DNA of 9,391 nt from Spirochaetaceae bacterium (GTDB lineage Bacteria > Spirochaetota > Spirochaetia > SZUA-6 > Fen-1364), in assembly GCA_003141795.1 (NCBI GenBank), contig PLNO01000047.1, positions 2,887-12,277 on the forward strand, read 5' to 3'. Position 1 is the stretch's first letter. Every line of letters begins with the position of its first letter. The notes under the pieces were generated by a model that worked only from the letters and a program-made list of their open reading frames with translations, was not told the DNA's origin and ran no database searches. Position numbers and translations under genes: made by a program. This document shows positions 1-5,723 of the stretch, piece by piece.

Positions 1-541
1 TCTGCTCGATGGCCGACAGGAAGATCGCCACACGGATCCCCAGCTCCTTCCAGACCTCGACGATGTTGATGCACCAGAGCGCTTTCTTGGAATCGGAGAG
101 GAAGGACTGGGAAGGGAACCCGATCCACTTGGCGATCGTGCTGAAGAATCCGATGTCGGGATAATACAACAGCTGCCAGACGAGTGCGGAGGCAATCAGA
201 GATGTCACGACAGGGGTGAAAAACAGGAAAAGCAGGACCTTTTTGAGAACGCTGGAGGTGAGGCTGATGAGCCAGGAGAAGAACAACGCGATGACGAGGC
301 CTCCGAAAACGAGCCCCACCCAGTACTTCAGATTGTTGAGGATGGAGGCCTTGAACTGCGGATCGGTGAACAGGTTGACGTAGTTCTTCAGCCCGATGAA
401 TTTGCTGTCGGTGAGCAGGTTCGTTTTCTGGAAGCTGAGAAAGAAATTGTATCCGAACGAATAATAAAAGACGACCGCAATGTACAGAAAAAGAGGCACA
501 AGGGTGAAAATGACGAAACGCCTGCTCGACCTGTATATCAT
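1..541 (-). CDS. Sugar ABC transporter permease, MalF/UgpA type (partial, C-terminus beyond left edge)
   Basis: This is an inner-membrane permease subunit of a CUT1-family carbohydrate ABC importer. The reading frame runs from an ATG at 541 to the window edge, giving 180 visible residues with no stop. Hydrophobic segments lie at about 9-30, 72-95 and 102-126, separated by a periplasmic-type loop with 'FIGLKNYVNLF' (residues 48-58), typical of the first permease of these systems. The last visible residues (about 160-180, VEVWKELGIR...) match the stretch just before the cytoplasmic EAA loop that docks on the ATPase; the EAA motif itself is cut off. The start is supported by a GAGAGG element 12 nt upstream. 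It lies 63 nt downstream of the binding-protein gene, with a strong hairpin between them. A second permease gene probably follows outside the window. Family is clear; the substrate cannot be read from this sequence. Confidence 0.9.
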   Translation of the reverse strand, partial: MIYRSSRRFVIFTLVPLFLYIAVVFYYSFGYNFFLSFQKTNLLTDSKFIGLKNYVNLFTDPQFKASILNNLKYWVGLVFGGLVIALFFSWLISLTSSVLKKVLLFLFFTPVVTSLIASALVWQLLYYPDIGFFSTIAKWIGFPSQSFLSDSKKALWCINIVEVWKELGIRVAIFLSAIEQ

Positions 542-567
542 GATGCGGCGAAGCCCCTCTCGAGGAA

Positions 568-598
568 GCCGGGGTCCCCTGTTCGCGGGGACCCCGGC
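568..598 (-). repeat. Intercistronic hairpin between binding protein and permease
   Basis: A perfect 12-bp GC-rich inverted repeat (568-579 against 587-598, arm GCCGGGGTCCCC) encloses a 7-nt loop. It fills the gap between the binding-protein stop (605) and the permease start (541). On the transcribed (minus) strand it is followed by TTCCTCGAGA, not a T run, so a full intrinsic terminator is unlikely. By analogy with malE-malF spacers, it may protect the binding-protein mRNA 3' end or cause partial termination, giving more binding protein than permease. The structure is seen; the role is inferred. Confidence 0.7.
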
Positions 599-604
599 CG
601 TCTC

Positions 605-1924
605 CTACTTTGTCGACTCGATGCGATTCAGCTTGTCCGTGATGTTCTTCAGGGTCGTATCGATATCCTGCGACCCGGAAAGGAGAGCTGTCAGCTCGGT
701 ATTGAGGACCATTCGCCTCTCCACCGTGGTGACCTCCGTCCCTTCGAGATAGTAGATGTTCGGGGCGAAAGACTCCGCCATCTTGGCCGCGACCCGCGCG
801 TTGATTTTCCCCGCAGCGGTCTTCGGCACGAGCTTGCCCGATTTGATCGCTTCGACGAACTCCCTGTTCGCCGGAGTTCCCGCCCACTTCTCGATCTGGA
901 TGCTCGAGTAGGCCTGCGTGCCCAGCTCCTGGGCAACGAACTTGACCGCGGTTTCCTTGTCCCCCGAGATCCGGGAAGAGAAGAACCAGAACGCCCAGGC
1001 CACCATGCTGTACTTCGGATTGTCCGAAGGCACGGGGAGCGGCACGTAGGTGGTCCGCAGGTCGGGATAGTCCACGGAGAACGCGCCGAGGGCCCACGGT
1101 CCGAGGACGGCGAGCCCGACGATATTCTTCGGGAATGCACCATATGTGTCGCCGAAGCGCGGATCGAACACTTTCTGCGTCTTCACGAGGTCCGTGTAGA
1201 GGAGGTCGAGCGCTTTTTTACACGGTGCTGTGGTGAAATCCCACCTCTTCGTTTTCGCGTCGAAGGGATTCGCTCCGAGGGAGAAGCAGAAGCTCTCGAA
1301 GATCGGCACGATCTCGGTCCCCATGGAGATCCCGCTCACCTTGATGCTCCCGTCGGCGTTGTACTGCGTCATTTTCTTTGCAGCCTTGACCACTTCTTCC
1401 CACGAGGGGAACTGCGTGAGGCCGGGTGTGTAACGGATGCCCGCACGATCAGCAAGGGCATTGTTCATCACGAATCCCCAGCCGTCAGAACCCGATCCCC
1501 AGGGGATGCCGTAGTAGTTCCCGTCCTTGCCCTGCATCATCTTGAGGAAGTTCTTGTACCACTTCGCCTCTGCATCCGCCTTGGAGAAAAGCTTCGGCGT
1601 GACCGGATAGAAGAGCTTGGAGTAGTCGAGGCCTTCGAGGTATTCGGTGTATCCGAAGATGATTTCCGGCTCGGTCTTCGACATGATGGCCGGGACCGTC
1701 TTTTCCGTCATCGATTCCCGGGGGATGGGAATGATGTTGATCGAGATGTTGGGGTTCTTCGCGTGGACGTAGTCCGCGAACTCCTTGGTGATCTCGATGC
1801 CGGCACTCCAGTCCTGGAACCACATATTCAGGGTCACCGGGCCGGACAGCTTGGCCTGCGCGCCCACGACGGTCGACCCGACCGCCAGGAGCAACGCCAT
1901 CACGCAAATCATCGGCTTCTTCAT
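605..1924 (-). CDS. Carbohydrate ABC transporter solute-binding protein (CUT1 / MalE-like)
   Basis: This 439-aa protein captures sugar in the periplasm and delivers it to the membrane permeases. Residues 1-24 form a classic Sec signal peptide: Lys-Lys, a hydrophobic core from about 5 to 20, and a signal-peptidase I site after AQA at 24. There is no lipobox, which suits a free periplasmic protein of a diderm. The mature protein shows family-1 extracellular binding-protein features: an N-terminal 'VTLNMWFQDW' strand, a central 'YYGIPWGSGSDGWGF' segment and many aromatic residues suited to sugar stacking. The ATG at 1924 was chosen because AAGGAGGT (1928-1935) lies immediately upstream and the signal peptide starts there. 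The frame stays open upstream to 2260, but that part lies over the end of the neighbouring gene. It sits 70 nt after the NagB-like gene and before the permease. The ligand is unknown; context suggests an amino sugar or other modified sugar. Confidence 0.92.
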   Translation of the reverse strand: MKKPMICVMALLLAVGSTVVGAQAKLSGPVTLNMWFQDWSAGIEITKEFADYVHAKNPNISINIIPIPRESMTEKTVPAIMSKTEPEIIFGYTEYLEGLDYSKLFYPVTPKLFSKADAEAKWYKNFLKMMQGKDGNYYGIPWGSGSDGWGFVMNNALADRAGIRYTPGLTQFPSWEEVVKAAKKMTQYNADGSIKVSGISMGTEIVPIFESFCFSLGANPFDAKTKRWDFTTAPCKKALDLLYTDLVKTQKVFDPRFGDTYGAFPKNIVGLAVLGPWALGAFSVDYPDLRTTYVPLPVPSDNPKYSMVAWAFWFFSSRISGDKETAVKFVAQELGTQAYSSIQIEKWAGTPANREFVEAIKSGKLVPKTAAGKINARVAAKMAESFAPNIYYLEGTEVTTVERRMVLNTELTALLSGSQDIDTTLKNITDKLNRIESTK

Positions 1925-1994
1925 GGTACCTCCTTGGGGTGCTCGCACCCGTATATGCCCCGCCATTCCCGACGGGGAGCTCCAAGAACGCTTC
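1925..1994 (-). promoter_or_regulatory. Leader of the binding-protein gene: strong RBS and small hairpins
   Basis: The 70-nt gap between the NagB-like stop and the binding-protein ATG carries a near-perfect Shine-Dalgarno, AAGGAGGT on the minus strand (1935-1928), 3-4 nt from the ATG. Just upstream is a small hairpin (stem GGGTG/CACCC at 1937-1941 and 1946-1950, loop 4 nt), then a 5-bp CCCCG/CGGGG stem. No promoter of its own is evident. The strong RBS would raise yield of the binding protein, which normally exceeds its permease. Confidence 0.6.
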
Positions 1995-2942
1995 CTACGA
2001 ATAGAAGAGGGTCTCATCGTGCTCCTCGATGTTTGCCGCGATCGCCTCCGACAGATACATGTTCGTCGGGCCGATCTGCAGTATCGAGGCGGGGCACTCC
2101 TTGCACACCGGACCGTGCATCGCCAGGCGGACGCTGAAGCGCTGCCAGGAGATGTCTGTCGACGCGATGCAGAAATGGTTCCAGGAATTGCGCAGCCGGG
2201 CTTCGAGGATCTGGCGCGGCCCGATCGTATATGCCCTGGGCGGAACCCAGGTCCAGTCACCGCTCATCCCGAAATCGGCGTCGATGCAGGTCTGCGCAAG
2301 CGTGAAGGGGTTGAGCGTGACGAGGCGGGGACCCATCGCCTTCCACTCCTCGAACGGCCCCCCGAACTCGGGAGCGCCCGGGTCGACAAAGGCGATATGG
2401 CCGCTCCAGCCGATTCCCCCGTCGCAGAGGTCGGCCCCTCCGACGTCCTCGATCATCTGACCATAGCGCTCGATATTCTTCCGCGTCGGTCCCTGGATAT
2501 GGTCCTCTGGCGGGCGGAGATCCGCGTCAAGCCGCTTGAGGAAGTTGTTCTTCATCGCGTGCATGAATCCCCTCGACCATGTTTCGGGGGCTTCGTGACC
2601 GTCTTCATCGGCCCATTCGTCCATGTTGAAGATGTAGAGGTTGCGGCAGCTCACTCGGAACCTGTTGATGATCGCGGCAAGCCTGACGTACTGCGGATGG
2701 GGATTGGGGAGTATGAGCACGAGCCGGGAGTTCTGTTCGTCGGACTCTTTGATCCGGGCGAACAGGTCGAGGATCCGCGCGAAAGCGATCTCAGCATCGC
2801 TCAGGACCTGTATCCGGAAGTTTCCATTCGGGTGCTTCGTGATCTGGTCACGACGGATACCCCTGACGCGCTCCGCTTCTCGAGCGTCGCGAAAGGGTAC
2901 CCAATGCGAGGGGGAGTATCGAAACTCGGATGTGATTGCCAT
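1995..2942 (-). CDS. NagB/RpiA-fold sugar-phosphate isomerase/deaminase-like protein (divergent active site)
   Basis: This 315-aa protein is related to glucosamine-6-phosphate deaminase/isomerase (NagB, about 266 aa in E. coli). Clear family marks are 'YIFNMDEW' at 103-110, matching FNMDEY with the catalytic Asp, then 'FMHAMKNNF' near 126-134 and 'GGIGWSGHIAFVDPG' at 175-189 with the ring-opening His at 182. Several expected residues differ. The N-terminal phosphate-binding loop (LPTGGTP in E. coli) reads LPNPHPQ at 78-84. The triad Asp141 position is Ser180, Glu148 is Asp187, and the GSQKA lysine has no obvious equivalent near 260-268. About 40 extra residues lie at the N-terminus. The ATG at 2942 has AAGGAG (2951-2956) 8 nt upstream. 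It is the first gene of the unit that continues into the sugar importer. Catabolism of the imported sugar is likely, but plain glucosamine-6-phosphate deamination is doubtful. Confidence 0.82.
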   Translation of the reverse strand: MAITSEFRYSPSHWVPFRDAREAERVRGIRRDQITKHPNGNFRIQVLSDAEIAFARILDLFARIKESDEQNSRLVLILPNPHPQYVRLAAIINRFRVSCRNLYIFNMDEWADEDGHEAPETWSRGFMHAMKNNFLKRLDADLRPPEDHIQGPTRKNIERYGQMIEDVGGADLCDGGIGWSGHIAFVDPGAPEFGGPFEEWKAMGPRLVTLNPFTLAQTCIDADFGMSGDWTWVPPRAYTIGPRQILEARLRNSWNHFCIASTDISWQRFSVRLAMHGPVCKECPASILQIGPTNMYLSEAIAANIEEHDETLFYS

Positions 2943-2950
2943 CCCCTATT

Positions 2951-2956
2951 CTCCTT
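2951..2956 (-). promoter_or_regulatory. Ribosome binding site of the NagB-like gene
   Basis: AAGGAG on the minus strand lies 8 nt before the ATG at 2942 and fixes that start. It overlaps the first two bases of the plus-strand -35 box (2955-2960), so the two divergent expression signals are interleaved. Confidence 0.7.
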
Positions 2957-2984
2957 GACAATAAACTCGACTCTTCAGTATCAT
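2955..2984 (+). promoter_or_regulatory. Predicted sigma70-type promoter for the plus-strand hydrolase
   Basis: A perfect -35 TTGACA (2955-2960) and a -10 TATCAT (2979-2984) are separated by 18 nt. The predicted start near 2991 lies inside the palindrome at 2988-3010 and gives a leader of about 94 nt to the ATG at 3085. The -10 is one base off consensus and the spacer one base long, so strength is moderate. Confidence 0.5.
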
Positions 2985-2987
2985 AAC

Positions 2988-3010
2988 CATACCGGTACTA
3001 TACTGGTATG
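2988..3010. promoter_or_regulatory. Operator-like palindrome shared by divergent promoters
   Basis: Two 10-bp arms, CATACCGGTA and TACTGGTATG, are inverted repeats with one mismatched pair and a 3-nt centre (CTA). The palindrome covers the predicted +1 sites of both the plus promoter (about 2991) and the minus promoter (about 3005). A bound dimeric repressor would block both. The arrangement fits a sugar-responsive regulator, but none is encoded in the window, and the half-site does not let me name a family with confidence. Confidence 0.65.
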
Positions 3011-3011
3011 C

Positions 3012-3040
3012 ATAATAGGGCAGCGACCCGGTATTGTCAA
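3012..3040 (-). promoter_or_regulatory. Predicted sigma70-type promoter for the NagB-like / ABC transporter unit
   Basis: On the minus strand, TTGACA (3040-3035) and TATTAT (3017-3012) are separated by 17 nt, close to the ideal promoter. The predicted start near 3005 falls in the 23-bp palindrome and leaves a leader of about 63 nt before the ATG at 2942. It is the stronger-looking of the two facing promoters. Confidence 0.62.
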
Positions 3041-3073
3041 GAAATATTTCGCAGGAAATGATGAGGCATCGGC

Positions 3074-3080
3074 AGGAGGG
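3074..3080 (+). promoter_or_regulatory. Ribosome binding site of the amidohydrolase gene
   Basis: AGGAGGG lies 4 nt before the ATG at 3085 and 10 nt before a second in-frame ATG at 3091. It argues against the in-frame TTG at 3034, which has no such element and lies inside the -35 box of the opposing promoter. Confidence 0.65.
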
Positions 3081-3084
3081 CAGG

Positions 3085-4104
3085 ATGGCGATGAAAAGGC
3101 AGACGGCAGAGGATCTGAAGGGGAAGGTGATCGATATCCATTCGCACGTCGGGGTGAGCCTCAAGGCCTATGGAAGACTCGAATACCCCTACGCACAGTC
3201 CGCGGAGGATCTCTCGTATCGACAGAAATCGGCGGGCGTGGACGTCAACGTCGTTTTCCCCTTCTCCCCTGACCTTCACTTCGACCTCTCCGCTCTCGTT
3301 GACGCGGGCGAAGTCCTGCGATCCACGAAGCCAATCTCCGCTGTCCCCTACGGAATCGAAAATCGTTTGATCATGAGGGAGGTCTTCGACTTCTTTCCGG
3401 AGTTGTCCGGTCGATTCCTCCCCTTCGTCAGTGTCGATCCGGGGCGCGACGTGGAAGGTCAGCTGCATGAGCTGTCAGACCTCGAGCGCGAGTATCCGAT
3501 CTACGGCATGAAGATTGTCGGGGTCGCATGCCAGTCGAAGGTGATCCGGCTGCTGGAGCATCCGGCGGACGACCTCCTCGATTTCGCTGAGAAACGTAAC
3601 ATCCCCGTCCTCTTTCACACGACATCGACCGTTGACGACGAGTACTCGCACGCTGCTGACGTTCTGAAGGTAGTTGCAGCACGTCCCGGAATCAGATTTT
3701 GTCTGGCCCACGCGATCGTCTTCCATAAAGGGTATCTCGACGAGGCTGCCCGGCTGCGCAATGCATGGATCGATACTGCGGCAATGAAGATTCAGGTGGA
3801 TCTGCTCAACGACTCCATCGGCAAAGCGCTGCGGCGTGAGGACGTGATAGACGCAGACTTCACGGACTACCGGGCGGTCATGCGAAGGCTATGCGACATG
3901 TACCCGAGCAAGGTCCTGTGGGGGACCGATTCCCCGGCCTACACCTACATCAGCAGGCGGAAGCAGGGCGAAGGGGTATATCGGGACTTTCGCTACAAGG
4001 GAACGTATGAAGAGGAGGTTGCTGCGCTGAACGCCCTTGCGCTGCCTGCCCGACGCCGCGTCAGCTCGGAGAACTCGCTTCGGTACCTTTTCGGTGGGGA
4101 GTGA
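3085..4104 (+). CDS. Amidohydrolase-2 family TIM-barrel metal-dependent hydrolase
   Basis: This 339-aa cytosolic protein belongs to the metal-dependent amidohydrolase superfamily. The metal-ligand pattern is complete: HxH at His19/His21 in 'VIDIHSHVG', His178 in 'VLFHTT', His209 in 'CLAHA' and Asp282 in 'LWGTDSP'. Lys143 lies in 'GMKIV'. This order (HxH, His, His, GTDxP) is that of the Amidohydro_2 group, whose members include ACMSD-type decarboxylases and sugar or pyrone lactonases. No signal peptide is present. The gene is divergent from the NagB-like and sugar importer genes and shares their control region, so it probably acts on the same sugar or a breakdown product, for example as a lactonase or an acyl/amide hydrolase. 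That role is inference. Length is normal for the family. The stop TGA at 4102-4104 faces the TPR gene. Confidence 0.87.
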   Translation: MAMKRQTAEDLKGKVIDIHSHVGVSLKAYGRLEYPYAQSAEDLSYRQKSAGVDVNVVFPFSPDLHFDLSALVDAGEVLRSTKPISAVPYGIENRLIMREVFDFFPELSGRFLPFVSVDPGRDVEGQLHELSDLEREYPIYGMKIVGVACQSKVIRLLEHPADDLLDFAEKRNIPVLFHTTSTVDDEYSHAADVLKVVAARPGIRFCLAHAIVFHKGYLDEAARLRNAWIDTAAMKIQVDLLNDSIGKALRREDVIDADFTDYRAVMRRLCDMYPSKVLWGTDSPAYTYISRRKQGEGVYRDFRYKGTYEEEVAALNALALPARRRVSSENSLRYLFGGE

Positions 4105-4116
4105 GCCCCTCCGCGC

Positions 4117-4135
4117 GAACTGAGTCCCGCAGTTC
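4117..4135. repeat. Inverted repeat in the convergent intergenic region
   Basis: GAACTG (4117-4122) and CAGTTC (4130-4135) form a perfect 6-bp stem with a 7-nt loop, 13 nt after the hydrolase stop. There is no T run behind it. It shares one base with the larger repeat that starts at 4135, so the two stems compete slightly. Confidence 0.4.
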
Positions 4136-4183
4136 CCCAAACCACCCGGCAATGCACGATGGCACATGCTGCGTGGTTTGGGG
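4135..4183. terminator. Probable bidirectional terminator hairpin
   Basis: CCCCAAACCAC (4135-4145) pairs perfectly with GTGGTTTGGGG (4173-4183), an 11-bp stem around a 27-nt loop that can itself fold weakly. It sits between convergent genes, so it could end transcripts from both sides. No U tract follows on either strand, so it is not a textbook intrinsic terminator; it may act with Rho or simply mark mRNA 3' ends. A 10-bp direct repeat, GCCCCTCCGC, occurs at 4105-4114 and 4183-4192 around this element. Confidence 0.5.
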
Positions 4184-4190
4184 CCCCTCC

Positions 4191-4207
4191 GCACGCCTTC
4201 GGCGTGC
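4191..4207 (-). terminator. Short hairpin at the end of the TPR gene
   Basis: GCACGCC and GGCGTGC form a perfect 7-bp stem with a GAA loop on the minus strand, beginning at the last base of the TPR stop codon (TAG at 4209-4207). Its position suggests a 3' end for the TPR transcript, backed up by the larger hairpin beyond it. It has no T tract. Confidence 0.5.
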
Positions 4208-5304
4208 TACTTCTGCAGCTTGTCCAGCAGCTCGGCGATGCCCATGTTCTTTATGCCCATGCGCTGGGCGCGGCCCAGAACATCGAGCGCTTTGTCCCGC
4301 TTGTCCAGTGCCATCCAGCTCTGCGCGATCTCCAGGTACAGGCGCGGGTTCTTGGCGTCGTTCACGAGAAGGCCCGACAGGCTCTCTATGGCCTCCAGGT
4401 AATTGCCCTTCTCCTTGTTGATCAACGCGAGTCCCAGCACCGCGTAGCTGTCGAACTCGATGTTCAGCGCCTTGCTGTAGAACTCGCGCGCCGTGTCGAG
4501 CTGGTTCATTGCGCGGTAGGAGTCCCCGATGCGGGTGAGGATGACCTTGTTGTCGGGATCGGCGTCCAGGATTTTCTGCCAGTAGAAGAGGGATTCCTGG
4601 GGATCGTTCATCCCGCGGTAGCAGTCGGCCAGCCCGAAAAGCGCGTAGAAATTACCGGGCTGGATTTCCAATGCCTTCTTGAAATATGGAATGCCGCGCT
4701 CGTAGGTCTTGAGCTTACGGTAGCAGTTACCGATGGAGGTGAGCACCCAGATATTCTTGGGGTCCTTCTCATGCATCTTTTCCCAGTAGGTGAGCGCCTC
4801 CCGATACTCCTTGAGGTCGAAATGCAGGTAGCCCAGACCCGTGAGCGCGTAGGGGTTTCCCGGGTCGATCTCCAGGATCCTGTGGTAGATCTCCTTGGAC
4901 CTGCTGAAGTCGAGAACCTTTCGATAGGCGTCGGCAATGCGGGTGAGCACCGTCACATCGCTGTCGCCCTGGGCGAGATACTTCTCCCAGATCTCGATGG
5001 CCCTGTGGAACTGCTTGAGGGACCGGTAACTGTCGGCGAGCCCCACGAGGGCGTACTTGTTGCCGACATGGTAGCCCAGGCATTCCTCGTAGTAGCGGAT
5101 GGCCTCGTGGTAGGACTTACGCTTGCGCGCCGCGTCCCCCATGCCCACCAGGGCGTAGTTGTTCTCCGGCTCAAGCTCCAGTATCCGCCGGAAGTTCTCC
5201 TCAGCCTCTGCTATATGATCTTCTTTGAGGAGTTGGTATCCCCTCTTGGAGAGTTCTGATATCGAGACCGGGACCGGCTCTGTGACTTTCTCCTCGTTGC
5301 TCAT
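4207..5304 (-). CDS. Tetratricopeptide-repeat protein, ten TPR-like units
   Basis: This 365-aa protein is built almost wholly from 34-residue helix-turn-helix repeats and probably serves as a protein-interaction scaffold. Repeat starts fall at about 16, 50, 84, 118, 152, 186, 220, 254, 287 and 321. Spacing is exactly 34 from 50 to 254, then 33, then 34. Residues 84-286 form three tandem 68-residue modules: Trp106, Trp174 and Trp242 recur at 68, and 'LTRI/LTSI/LTRI' at 120, 188 and 256. There is no signal peptide or membrane segment, so it should be cytoplasmic. The ATG at 5304 overlaps the upstream gene's TGA as ATGA, suggesting translational coupling. An in-frame ATG at 5334, with AGGTG 8 nt upstream, would add 10 residues and is a fair alternative. 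The sequence resembles a TPR family I recall from Treponema and other spirochaetes. The binding partner is unknown. Confidence 0.9.
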   Translation of the reverse strand: MSNEEKVTEPVPVSISELSKRGYQLLKEDHIAEAEENFRRILELEPENNYALVGMGDAARKRKSYHEAIRYYEECLGYHVGNKYALVGLADSYRSLKQFHRAIEIWEKYLAQGDSDVTVLTRIADAYRKVLDFSRSKEIYHRILEIDPGNPYALTGLGYLHFDLKEYREALTYWEKMHEKDPKNIWVLTSIGNCYRKLKTYERGIPYFKKALEIQPGNFYALFGLADCYRGMNDPQESLFYWQKILDADPDNKVILTRIGDSYRAMNQLDTAREFYSKALNIEFDSYAVLGLALINKEKGNYLEAIESLSGLLVNDAKNPRLYLEIAQSWMALDKRDKALDVLGRAQRMGIKNMGIAELLDKLQK

Positions 5305-5648
5305 TGCGTTTCCGTCTTCCCCTCTGCCAGCCATTGTTTCATCACCTGTGCTATTTTTTCCACCAGCGCATTTCTCTTATCCGGCGCCGGCGCCAACCAG
5401 TATGCTTGAAGTGCTTCCAGCGGCCGCCCATCCTTTACAAATCGATCGCCAATCCTGATCAGGCCGTCGGAATATCGTGTCGTCATGAAGATCCGTTGTG
5501 CGAGACCTATTTCCCCCTTGTTGAACAGCTCATTGCCCTTCCGGATGAGCGCCGCTCTCTTTTCGCCATCGAGTGGTGCCGGGCTTTCAGCTGTGATTTT
5601 AAGAAATCCGCCAGAAGGCAACTTTTTAAGGATGTCCTGTGAGTTCAT
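5301..5648 (-). CDS. Conserved protein of unknown function, helical, coupled to TPR gene
   Basis: This is a 115-aa soluble protein with no signal peptide. Residues 1-25 are a short lead-in. Residues about 28-110 look all-helical: 'KRAALIRKGNELFNKGEIGLAQRIF' followed by 'SDGLIRIGDRFVKDGRPLEALQAYW' resemble one or two degenerate TPR-type hairpins, then a C-terminal amphipathic helix near 91-107. I recall similar small proteins in spirochaetes beside TPR genes, but no function is known to me. The ATG at 5648 was chosen because AAGG lies 5 nt upstream; an in-frame TTG at 5666 would add six residues. Its TGA overlaps the TPR start by ATGA, so the two proteins are probably made together and may interact. 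Confidence 0.8.
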   Translation of the reverse strand: MNSQDILKKLPSGGFLKITAESPAPLDGEKRAALIRKGNELFNKGEIGLAQRIFMTTRYSDGLIRIGDRFVKDGRPLEALQAYWLAPAPDKRNALVEKIAQVMKQWLAEGKTETQ

Positions 5649-5664
5649 CCCTACCTTCAGTTTC

Positions 5665-5693
5665 AAGATACTTGATTACAGGGGCAGAGTAAA
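5665..5693 (-). promoter_or_regulatory. Weak candidate promoter for the small-protein / TPR unit
   Basis: On the minus strand TTTACT (5693-5688) and TATCTT (5670-5665) are 17 nt apart; each matches four of six consensus positions. The predicted start near 5658 would leave a leader of about 10 nt with the AAGG element. The 75-bp gap from the hisB stop also holds a 5-bp GGCGG/CCGCC stem that could be a weak end to hisB mRNA. Read-through from hisB is the alternative. Confidence 0.3.
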
Positions 5694-5723
5694 TAGCGGC
5701 GGAAATCCGGCTACCCGCCTTCC

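Noticed and set aside
1925..2260. N-terminal extension of the binding-protein frame up to 2260
   Set aside because: The extra 112 residues are Arg/Ser-rich, overlap the end of the NagB-like gene, and would bury the signal peptide and the strong RBS at 1928-1935.
2988..3010. The palindrome as a NagR/DasR-type (GntR family) site
   Set aside because: Those sites are built as GGT...ACC arms around the centre; here the arms run ACC...GGT, so the family match is not supported and the regulator is left unnamed.
3041..3050. GAAATATTTC perfect 10-bp palindrome in the hydrolase leader
   Set aside because: It is short and AT-rich with no partner copy in the window; chance is a sufficient explanation.
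3034..3084. TTG at 3034 as start of the amidohydrolase
   Set aside because: The TTG lies inside the -35 element of the opposing promoter, has no ribosome binding site, and adds residues without family similarity; the ATG at 3085 has AGGAGGG.
1785..3272. A 495-codon open frame on the plus strand opposite the NagB-like gene
   Set aside because: It lies antisense to a clear NagB-family gene and the start of the binding-protein gene, runs through the divergent promoter region into the hydrolase in another frame, and its translation has no recognisable domain. Long antisense frames are common in GC-rich DNA.
4159..5259. A 366-codon plus-strand open frame across the TPR gene
   Set aside because: It mirrors the TPR repeats on the opposite strand; its apparent repetitiveness comes from the 102-bp periodicity of the real gene.
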